Positions 57,101-64,000 of a DNA stretch of 64,000 bases are shown one piece after another (positions within the stretch are counted from its first letter, which is position 1; each line of letters starts with the position of its first letter). The DNA is from Limnohabitans sp. T6-5. GTDB taxonomy: Bacteria > Pseudomonadota > Gammaproteobacteria > Burkholderiales > Burkholderiaceae_C. Below the pieces are notes generated by a model that worked only from the letters and a program-made list of their open reading frames with translations, was not told the DNA's origin and did not search any database. The translations under genes and the position numbers were made by a program. Location of the stretch: contig NZ_NERV01000001.1 in the NCBI RefSeq assembly GCF_003063315.1, positions 992,001 through 1,056,000 on the forward strand. Reading direction: 5' to 3'.

Positions 57101-57295
57101 AAAGGCGATGCGAAGCACAACGCACCCGACTTGGCCCATCGCCTGGCCCAACTCTGCGCCGAACAAAAAAGCAAAGGCCTGAACTGGCTCGCCAACTTCA
57201 TGGGCGTGGCCGAATTTTTGGCCCGAGAAACCCGCGCAGGCACCACCACGGCCAACACCCACACCACCAACGAATCCACAGAAACCAACGCATGA
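54197..57295 (+). CDS. cas10: Cas10 (Cmr2), large subunit and cyclic-oligoadenylate synthase
   Basis: The large subunit of the Cmr complex. On target RNA binding it makes cyclic oligoadenylate, and in some systems it cuts ssDNA through its HD domain. The 1032 residues include a short N-terminal HD-like motif (KIAARIHDPAEKAL, H20-D21) and the first palm block SLGPVQSFIAAARSTSDLWA. The second palm follows with LIMMDGDRMGAILSG and the catalytic YAGGDDVLAML (GGDD at 783-786). The GGDD is intact, so the cyclase should be active. The HD region lacks the full set seen in active HD nucleases, so DNase activity is uncertain. It overlaps cmr3 by ATGA. Confidence 0.95.
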   Translation: MTHPTTPDNVWHTKIAARIHDPAEKALVLMRDPAGHENGTSLALSRLMGLRNYSETEDADQRTLSALLFKASLPTGMYKTVQRADWWAAAADRPQWPMQALDVTTKTGKEVTLKVAPGSQVRFSSQPVLIHPLTGQQIDLGQLKDTEVADIKDRSLDHHLGLLKALGIQGDQPHDMRRTLLALWRFAPEMSEEQNNGTLGALWHQLPADTRVPDHSIWDHLDLTSAFAGAFAADSHQEVALLTVSLGPVQSFIAAARSTSDLWAGSHLLSRLAWECMRPLCEALGPDAVLFPRLRGIPQVDQWLRDQMHLPADLFKDCEWQKGATDANPLFSAALPNRFVAVVPASQAQAIAQQCEQAVRDWLQSTGQDVVKRLLDAAGLNTGAEQHCHQQMREQLAGFPEVHWAAVPFSLIHPRNADKQNDLDTTQLSAAMAPFFGVAPDQPSGFLASPAWQVLKDDMAWDDRTTFWSPNPGTLYPAVFDLAERALAAAKASRTFAQLPQHGWRCSLTGESEWLTTDPAQLQKSYRQQKDTLWAKVHQAKKSWAKAGEHLGGLSALKRLWPTVFADQVSQATGKACGRFVVSTHTMALASQMEQWLQRGAHTAPGFSDTTEKFKAEPVALPSRLIRQAQRDGFSENVVSDIKRLPGLLEAARDQDDPQVLIEVQGIVKNTLQQGHAASDKPFQLETYYSLIMMDGDRMGAILSGDTATHTAIPYRDSFHPNVQKGFDAQAAQHKALKAYGQQPRAISPNRHLAISGALNDFSQIVVRHVVEQEHLGRVIYAGGDDVLAMLPTADLLSTMQRLRHAYSGSAPQDAQTDWGMVRDRQGDVRERLVLNKGFAWLNGRLMRMMGEHATASTGAIVAHHQAPLGAVLQELRAAEKRAKNEGGRNAFSITIVKRSGGALYLTEKWGEPVNLLQDLIGFLRADGTSRRAVYNSLEWMRDLPEPTGSATTEMLASLLAYQLDRQAKGDAKHNAPDLAHRLAQLCAEQKSKGLNWLANFMGVAEFLARETRAGTTTANTHTTNESTETNA

Positions 57296-58470
57296 GCGCC
57301 GCCACCCCACACCCCACCGAACACCGCTTCATCGAGCCACTCGACGTGCTCTTTTTGCGCGGCAACAAACTCTTTGGCGACCCCGGCAGCCACGGCGAAT
57401 CGCTGGTGCCCCCTTGGCCATCGGCCGCTGCAGGCGCATTGCGCAGCCACCTGCTGGCGCAAGACGGCACCGACCTGGCCGCCTTTGCCAAAGGCCAAAT
57501 CACCCACCCCAGCCTGGGCACACCCGCTGCACCAGGCCCTTTTGCACTCACCGACTTCACGCTGGCCCGCCAGCTTGACGATGGCTCGCTGCAAACCCTG
57601 CACGCACTGCCCGCCGACCTGGTCGTGACCGACAAAGACGGTGACGCCAAACACATCCAAAGCTTGCGCCCCCAAACGCCGCACACGGGCCTGCTCAGCT
57701 CCAGCGGCTTTGCCCAGGTGCCCGTGCTGGCCGAAACCGAACGGCGCAAAGCCACCAGCGGCCTGTGGCTCAGCCAAACAGGCTGGCAGCGCTACCTGAA
57801 CGGCCAATTGCCCAACGCCGAACACGACCTCGTCAAAACCAGCGAACTGTGGGCCATCGACTCGCGCGTGGGCATTGGCCTGAACGCCGACACCCGCAGC
57901 GCCGACGACGGCAAACTCTTCACCACCCAAGCCGTGGCTTTCAAACCCCGCGTCGGCTTTGTGGCCAGCGTGCGCGGTGCCACCTTGCCCGCGCAAGGCA
58001 GCCTGCGCTTGGGCGGTGACGGCCGCGCCGCCAGCAGCCAAAGCGTGGACCACCAAGCCCCGCAGGCCGACCTGCACGCCATCGCCACCCAAGGCCGCTG
58101 CCGCGTCGTGCTCACCACCCCCGGCTTGTTTGCCCAAGGCTGGCTGCCCAACGGCTTTCAACTCGAAGCCGACGGCCACCACTGGCTCACGCTGCAAGGC
58201 GTGCGTGCCCGCCTGGTCTGCGCCACCGTGCCGCGCTCAGAAACCATCTCGGGCTGGGACTTGGCCGCTAACAACGGAAAAGGGCAACCCAAAGCAGCCC
58301 TGCGCAGCGCCCCTAGCGGCAGCGTCTATTGGCTCGACCAACTGCAAGCCACACCCGAAGCGCTCGGCAAGCTTGCCGACAACGGCTTTTGGTCGGATGC
58401 CTGTGAAGATACGCACCGCCGCGCCGAAGGCTTCAACCGCTTTGCCTTTGCCGCCTACGACTGCATCTGA
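57292..58470 (+). CDS. cmr3: Type III-B protein Cmr3 (crRNA 5'-tag binding)
   Basis: A RAMP-fold subunit that holds the 5' handle of the crRNA next to Cas10. The 392-residue protein starts MSAATPHPTEHRFIEPLDVL. The Cmr3 features FIEPLDVLFLRGNKLFGDPG and SLVPPWPSAAAGALRSHLL at the N-terminus, and SRVGIGLNADTRSADDGKLF in the middle, are characteristic. It begins within the cas10 stop. A 16-bp palindrome (58364-58379) lies in its last codons. Confidence 0.92.
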   Translation: MSAATPHPTEHRFIEPLDVLFLRGNKLFGDPGSHGESLVPPWPSAAAGALRSHLLAQDGTDLAAFAKGQITHPSLGTPAAPGPFALTDFTLARQLDDGSLQTLHALPADLVVTDKDGDAKHIQSLRPQTPHTGLLSSSGFAQVPVLAETERRKATSGLWLSQTGWQRYLNGQLPNAEHDLVKTSELWAIDSRVGIGLNADTRSADDGKLFTTQAVAFKPRVGFVASVRGATLPAQGSLRLGGDGRAASSQSVDHQAPQADLHAIATQGRCRVVLTTPGLFAQGWLPNGFQLEADGHHWLTLQGVRARLVCATVPRSETISGWDLAANNGKGQPKAALRSAPSGSVYWLDQLQATPEALGKLADNGFWSDACEDTHRRAEGFNRFAFAAYDCI

Positions 58471-59909
<1,439 letters not shown>

Positions 59910-59910
59910 C

Positions 59911-61227
59911 ATGCCCATTGCCGCCGTACCCGAATACCTGGGCAAAGATTTCAGCCAAGCCTCACCCGGCTTGCGATTTGGCATGTACCTGCCCCTGTGG
60001 GGCACCAACCAGCGCAGCAAAGAACTGCTCTGGAGCACCCACGACATCGCCTACGAAGTGCGTGGCCAGCAGCAGCAAGAGCGCGAAGTCAAAAAAGAAA
60101 ACAAAGTCACCGCCCTGCAACAGGCCTGCGCATTGAGCGCCGCCGACAAGCACATTGGCAAAGCCATGTTTCAACGTCAAAACCAAATCTTTGACCACAT
60201 GCCCCCTGCTCAAGGCCTGCGCCTGCACGCCACCGCCGTAGCCCCGTTCACCACCGGGCTGGGCAATGAGCACCCGCTCGAAAACGGCTTTGCTTTCCTC
60301 AACCCCTACGGCCTGCCTTATTTGGCAGCCAGCGGGGTCAAAGGCGTGCTGCGCACAGCCGCCAAAGAACTGGCCAGCGGCCAATGGGACAGCCAAGAAT
60401 GGCACCACGCTCAAGATCTGCGCCACGAAGTCCACAACAAACAAGGCCAACGCCTGTTTGACGCCAGCGACCTCGACGTGCTCTTTGGCAGCGAAGCCCT
60501 GGACGGTGAAAACCACCTGCGCGGCGTGCTCAGCTTTTGGGACGTGATCCCGCAAATCGAAGGCAACAGCCTCATGGTCGAAATCATGACGCCGCACCAA
60601 AGCCATTACTACCAAGACAAAGACGTTGCAGGCAGCAACAGCCCACACGACAGCGGCTCACCCAACCCCATCAGCTTTTTAACGGTGCCGCCCAAGTCGC
60701 AATTTGCCTTCCATGTGGTGTGCGACAGCGCCCGCTTGGAACACCTGGCCCCCGACTTGGCCAACAAGGACCGCTGGAAAGCACTGCTGACCGAAGCCTT
60801 TGAACACGCCTTTGGCTGGCTGGGCTTTGGGGCCAAAACCTCGGTGGGCTACGGGGCCATGGACCGCGACACCAAGGCCGAAGCCAAACTGGCCAACGCC
60901 CAAGTGCAAGCACAAGCCGCCGCCGAGCAAGCCGCCAAAATGGCCAGCCTGAGCGACAACGCCCGCCAAATCGAAACCTTTGTACAAACCTGCCAACAAA
61001 AGCTGGTTGCCATGGGTGCCAACGGCAAAAAAGACAAAGCCAACACCGACCTGCACGCCAAAGCCCGCGCCCTGTCCAAAGCCGCCCTTGAGGGTGCCGA
61101 CTGGACCGCCGAAGAAAAGCGTTCCGCCGCCGAAGCGCTGGCCGAATGGCTGCCCCAGGTTGTCGAAGTGGACATGAAAGACGAGCGCAAAAAGCTCAAA
61201 CTCGCCGTGCTGCGGGGCGAAGCCTGA
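59911..61227 (+). CDS. cmr6: Type III-B RAMP protein Cmr6
   Basis: A RAMP subunit at the 3' side of the backbone, next to Cmr1. The 438-residue protein shows GLRLHATAVAPFTTGLGNEH, HPLENGFAFLNPYGLPYLAA then SGVKGVLRTAAKE, the Cmr6 hallmark block. The later glycine-rich loop is HAFGWLGFGAKTSVGYGAMD. A C-terminal 80-residue Ala/Lys/Gln-rich helix extension (about 320-400) is unusual. It starts one base after the cmr5 stop. Confidence 0.92.
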   Translation: MPIAAVPEYLGKDFSQASPGLRFGMYLPLWGTNQRSKELLWSTHDIAYEVRGQQQQEREVKKENKVTALQQACALSAADKHIGKAMFQRQNQIFDHMPPAQGLRLHATAVAPFTTGLGNEHPLENGFAFLNPYGLPYLAASGVKGVLRTAAKELASGQWDSQEWHHAQDLRHEVHNKQGQRLFDASDLDVLFGSEALDGENHLRGVLSFWDVIPQIEGNSLMVEIMTPHQSHYYQDKDVAGSNSPHDSGSPNPISFLTVPPKSQFAFHVVCDSARLEHLAPDLANKDRWKALLTEAFEHAFGWLGFGAKTSVGYGAMDRDTKAEAKLANAQVQAQAAAEQAAKMASLSDNARQIETFVQTCQQKLVAMGANGKKDKANTDLHAKARALSKAALEGADWTAEEKRSAAEALAEWLPQVVEVDMKDERKKLKLAVLRGEA

Positions 61228-61231
61228 GCCC

Positions 61232-61549
61232 ATGACAACCTATTTCATCAGCCGCCACCCCGGTGCCAAGGCATGGGCCGCAGAGCAAGGCCTGCGCATC
61301 GACCAGCATCTGACCCATCTGGACACAGCGCTCATTCAGCGTGGCGACACCGTCATCGGCACCCTGCCTGTGCACCTGGCCGCTGCCGTCTGCAGCCAAG
61401 GCGCACGGTTTTTCAACCTCAGCCTGGACCTGCCCGCCCACTGGCGCGGACGCGAACTCAGTGCCGACGAACTGCGCCAATGCCATGCACGGCTTGAAGC
61501 TTTTCACGTCTCGCCCAGCCCATTGCCCGAATTGACCACTTCACCATGA
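61232..61549 (+). CDS. csx16: Csx16 (VVA1548 family) CRISPR accessory protein
   Basis: A 105-residue protein beginning MTTYFISRHPGAKAWAAEQG, with the family features HLDTALIQRGDTVIGTLPVH, CSQGARFFNLSLDLP and RGRELSADELRQCHARLEAF. Csx16 is found only with type III systems; I recall it being proposed as a ring nuclease that removes cyclic oligoadenylate, but that is not shown by this sequence. It overlaps the next gene by ATGA, so it is made together with the CARF-nuclease, a sensible effector/off-switch pair. Confidence 0.88.
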   Translation: MTTYFISRHPGAKAWAAEQGLRIDQHLTHLDTALIQRGDTVIGTLPVHLAAAVCSQGARFFNLSLDLPAHWRGRELSADELRQCHARLEAFHVSPSPLPELTTSP

Positions 61550-62691
61550 CCACCCCTGCCGCCATCCACCCCATCCAACTCATGCTCGTCTCCGAGCAAG
61601 CCGCGCCCAACTTGCTGCCCGCGCTGGACCCGGCCATTAAGCCCCGTGAAGCCGTGCTGCTGGTCAGTCAAAAAATGGCGCACCGCGCCCAGGCGCTGCA
61701 AGCTGTGCTGCAAGAGTCGGGCATCAAAACCCAAAGCGTGCCCCTGCCCGACGAGCACAACATGGCCGCACTCGAAAGCATCCTGATGGACGTCGCCACA
61801 CAACGCGACGGCCAAGCCATCGCGCTGAACGTGACCGGCGGCAACAAACTCATGGCCCTGGCCGCACAAGCCGTGGCCCAGGCGGCAGGCTGGCCCGCGT
61901 TTTATGTCGATGTGGACACCGACCAAATCATCTGGCTCGACAAAACCCGGCCCGCCCAAGCCCTGACCCAGCAACTGCGCCTGCGCCACTACCTGCGTGG
62001 CTACGGCTTCACCCTGGCCGAAGGCATCGAACGGCCCCAGCCCAACACCGCCTGGCAAACCCTGCTGCAAGACCTGATCATCAACGTCGGCTCACTCGAA
62101 GAAGCCATTGGCCAACTCAACCACCTGAGCCAAGAAGCCCAACGCAGCCTGCGCGTCACCCTCAGCCCCCGCCAGCGCGAGCACCACGGCCTGGACGCGC
62201 TGCTGCGCAAGTTCGAGCAAGCCCAAGTCCTCAAACGCCAAGGCGACACGCTCGTCTTTGCCACCGAAGCCGCCCGCAGCTTTGCCAACGGCGGCTGGAT
62301 CGAGCACCACGTCTACCAAAGCGTGAGCCAAGTCACGGGCGACCTGGCCATCCGCGACAAAGCGGCCAACCTGCAAGTACTGGGCGACAGCGGCCAGCCC
62401 AACGAAATCGACGTCGCCTTCATGGCCCGCAACCGCCTGTTCATGGTCGAGTGCAAAACCGCCCGCATGAACCACGAAGGTGACCTCAAGGCCAACGACA
62501 CCCTGTACAAACTGGCCGAAAACTGCCGCCGCATCGGCGGCCTGGGCACACGCGGCATGCTGGCCACCTACCGCCCCCTGCGCGAATCCGAGCAACGCCT
62601 GGCCAAAGCCCTGAACATCGAAGTCGTGGCCGGCCGCGACCTGAACCGCCTGGGCGAGCGCCTCAAACAGTGGGTCAAACCCAAAGCCTGA
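61546..62691 (+). CDS. can2: CARF-PD-(D/E)XK nuclease, Can2/Card1 type (DUF1887)
   Basis: A cyclic-oligoadenylate-activated nuclease of the Can2/Card1 family. The 381 residues have an N-terminal CARF domain (NVTGGNKLMALAAQAVAQAA, the nucleotide-binding loop) and a winged-helix-like middle. The C-terminal restriction-endonuclease-like domain has the motif NEIDVAFMARNRLFMVECKT: Asp289, Glu302 and Lys304 form the expected D...ExK triad. All catalytic residues are present. Known relatives nick DNA and cut ssRNA/ssDNA after cA4 binding; activity here is by homology. Confidence 0.9.
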   Translation: MTTPAAIHPIQLMLVSEQAAPNLLPALDPAIKPREAVLLVSQKMAHRAQALQAVLQESGIKTQSVPLPDEHNMAALESILMDVATQRDGQAIALNVTGGNKLMALAAQAVAQAAGWPAFYVDVDTDQIIWLDKTRPAQALTQQLRLRHYLRGYGFTLAEGIERPQPNTAWQTLLQDLIINVGSLEEAIGQLNHLSQEAQRSLRVTLSPRQREHHGLDALLRKFEQAQVLKRQGDTLVFATEAARSFANGGWIEHHVYQSVSQVTGDLAIRDKAANLQVLGDSGQPNEIDVAFMARNRLFMVECKTARMNHEGDLKANDTLYKLAENCRRIGGLGTRGMLATYRPLRESEQRLAKALNIEVVAGRDLNRLGERLKQWVKPKA

Positions 62692-62718
62692 CCCGGCACG
62701 CCACTCAACAGACTCGCC

Positions 62719-63630
62719 ATGCACAGCATCACCCGCATCACCACCACCCTGCAAGCCACCCAAACCGTGGCCTGGCCCCACTTTGCGGGCAGCACACTGC
62801 GCGGTGCCTTTGGCCGGGCCTTGCGCCAAGCCACTTGCATTACCGGCCAAGACAAATGCACAGGCTGCCCCCTGCGCCACAGCTGTGCCTATGGCGTGGT
62901 GTTTGACCCTGCGGCCCCTGCCCAGCCGCTGCACCCCTCCTTCAGAGACGGCCTGCCGCGCTATCTGGTGCAACCCCCAGCGCTGGGCGCATGCCAACTG
63001 CACGCCGGGCAAACCCAAAGCTTTGATTTGCTGCTCATGCCCGGCACCCAAGCGCACCATGGCCTGATCGAACACACGCTGCGCAACGCCGTCGAAAAAG
63101 AACTCTTTGCGCCCGGCGTGTTCAAGTTGCTGGGCATACAAATCAACCCAGTCCCCATGCCGCCAGCATCGGCACAAACACGCGCCCCCTTAAGTGGCCC
63201 AGCGGCAACCCACATCATCTTGCGCTGGCTCACCCCCATGCGCCTGCAGCACCAAGGCAGACCCGTCTTCAAAGCCCAACAACTGGATGCGCTCGGCCTG
63301 GTGCGCGCCTTGCTGCGCAGGCAATTGCAGTGGCAGCAAATCAGCGTTCAAAAGCCCGAAGCGTGCACGCCAACACCTTCGCAGCAAGATCTGCTGAGCC
63401 ATGCACAAGCTTGCACGCTCGACACGCGCCAACTGCAGTGGCACGACATCCAAAGGCACTCGGGTCCCCAAAATCAAAAACTGCCTTTGGGTGGGTTGAT
63501 CGGCAGCGCCAGCTTGAGTGGCCCCACAGCAGACTTGCAGGCATTGCTGCCCCTGCTGCAAATGGGTGAGCAACTGCACATCGGCAAGGAAACCGTCATG
63601 GGCTTGGGGCGCTACCGACTCGGCGCTTAA
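62719..63630 (+). CDS. cas6: CRISPR precrRNA-processing RNase Cas6
   Basis: Cuts the repeat-containing precursor to make crRNAs. The 303-residue RAMP protein has a conserved N-terminus (HFAGSTLRGAFGRALRQATC), a Cys-rich loop (CTGCPLRHSCAYG) seen in this Cas6 clade, and the C-terminal glycine-rich RAMP motif GKETVMGLGRYRL. It lies 27 bp after can2. Its stop (63628-63630) shares bases with the stop of the convergent hipA gene. No repeat array is in the window, so the substrate must lie elsewhere. Confidence 0.9.
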   Translation: MHSITRITTTLQATQTVAWPHFAGSTLRGAFGRALRQATCITGQDKCTGCPLRHSCAYGVVFDPAAPAQPLHPSFRDGLPRYLVQPPALGACQLHAGQTQSFDLLLMPGTQAHHGLIEHTLRNAVEKELFAPGVFKLLGIQINPVPMPPASAQTRAPLSGPAATHIILRWLTPMRLQHQGRPVFKAQQLDALGLVRALLRRQLQWQQISVQKPEACTPTPSQQDLLSHAQACTLDTRQLQWHDIQRHSGPQNQKLPLGGLIGSASLSGPTADLQALLPLLQMGEQLHIGKETVMGLGRYRLGA

Positions 63631-64000
63631 GCCAAAAGGGTTTGTGCCTCTTGCCGTGCTGCATGTTCAAACGCAGGCCTGAAATCTGCAATTTCAGCGG
63701 CTTGCAAACCCACATCGGCTGACGTGGCCACCTCTTTCCACCGCACAACAGCAGCCAGCACCTCAGCCAGCACCGTTTGAGCTTGGCCGGGCGTCAACTC
63801 AAATCGAAACGCCTGTGCCATCAACTGTTGCACCGAGGTGATCGGCCCCGTGTCCTCGCTCAACCAGGTTTTCGACTCTGGCGCCTTGTCAGGGAACGGA
63901 TTCAAATCAAACGCAGGCGACAAGTGCCACAAGTTGTAGCCGCTGTACAAAAAGCCGATGTTTTGCAGATGGTCGTCCACATTGGTGATCAGGTGGTTGA
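63627..64000 (-). CDS. hipA: HipA-like kinase toxin, C-terminal part (cut by window edge)
   Basis: About 124 C-terminal residues of a HipA-family serine/threonine kinase. The visible start NHLITNVDDHLQNIGFL contains the catalytic-loop pattern N-x-DDH-xx-N, followed by LWHLSPAFDLNPFPDK, the usual HipA_C signature. In the HipAB system HipA phosphorylates a tRNA synthetase and causes dormancy. Whether a HipB antitoxin is linked cannot be seen. It is tail-to-tail with cas6, overlapping by 4 bp. Confidence 0.85.
   Translation of the reverse strand, partial: NHLITNVDDHLQNIGFLYSGYNLWHLSPAFDLNPFPDKAPESKTWLSEDTGPITSVQQLMAQAFRFELTPGQAQTVLAEVLAAVVRWKEVATSADVGLQAAEIADFRPAFEHAARQEAQTLLA

Overview
The window is a piece of a GC-rich Gram-negative chromosome. 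Gene content and order point to the Burkholderiales, probably the Comamonadaceae. Supporting features are the proteobacterial-type GshA, the exbB-exbD-leuS-lptE-holA block, bamE divergent from fur, hpf-ptsN-hprK, ssb next to an MFS gene and uvrA, DUF3422, and a tcuAB locus with a Bug-type receptor. The family assignment is inference, because no rRNA or tRNA gene is visible.

Layout. 1-5.6 kb: kup (cut by the left edge), gshA, proA, then six tandem 146-bp repeats, then holA. 5.6-13.9 kb: lptE, leuS, exbD, exbB, dapB, bamE, fur, hprK, ptsN and hpf (outer-membrane assembly, leucyl-tRNA charging, iron regulation, PTS-Ntr regulation). 14-23.8 kb: an MFS exporter, corA, mtnN, fadD, pntB-pntA, a Nudix hydrolase and a TSUP permease. 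24-28.6 kb: a leftward operon of lytic transglycosylase, MBOAT acyltransferase and two SGNH proteins, which looks like an envelope or peptidoglycan O-acetylation module. 28.7-35.2 kb: mnmA, a LysR regulator, tcuA, tcuB and two periplasmic substrate-binding proteins. 35.3-43 kb: DUF3422, then a leftward operon of membrane fusion protein, RND pump, DUF2892, OsmC and SLAC1/TDT channel, preceded by a TACCCCATGGGGTA palindrome. 43.3-51.6 kb: yqjD/yqjE/yqjK-like genes, an OmpA-family porin, two tiny envelope proteins, ssb, an MFS transporter, uvrA and a glutaredoxin-like protein.

51.9-63.6 kb is a type III-B (Cmr) CRISPR-Cas locus, all on the + strand: a CARF protein of the NE0113 family, cmr1, cas10/cmr2, cmr3, cmr4, cmr5, cmr6, csx16, a CARF-nuclease of the Can2/Card1 (DUF1887) type, and cas6. 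By homology, Cas6 trims pre-crRNA. Cmr1-6 with Cas10 bind target RNA, Cmr4 cuts it, and the Cas10 palm (GGDD) makes cyclic oligoadenylate. The two CARF proteins would sense that messenger, and Csx16 may help to shut the signal off. No cas1, cas2 or CRISPR array lies in the window. A hipA-like gene running off the right edge is tail-to-tail with cas6, and the two stop codons share bases.

A second theme is a family of GTAG-type REP hairpins (GTCGG...CCGAC stems) in at least seven intergenic places, from fresh tandem copies at 3.6-4.4 kb to decayed pairs at 46.0 and 51.7 kb. Most long open frames opposite the genes listed here are antisense shadows caused by high GC and were left out.
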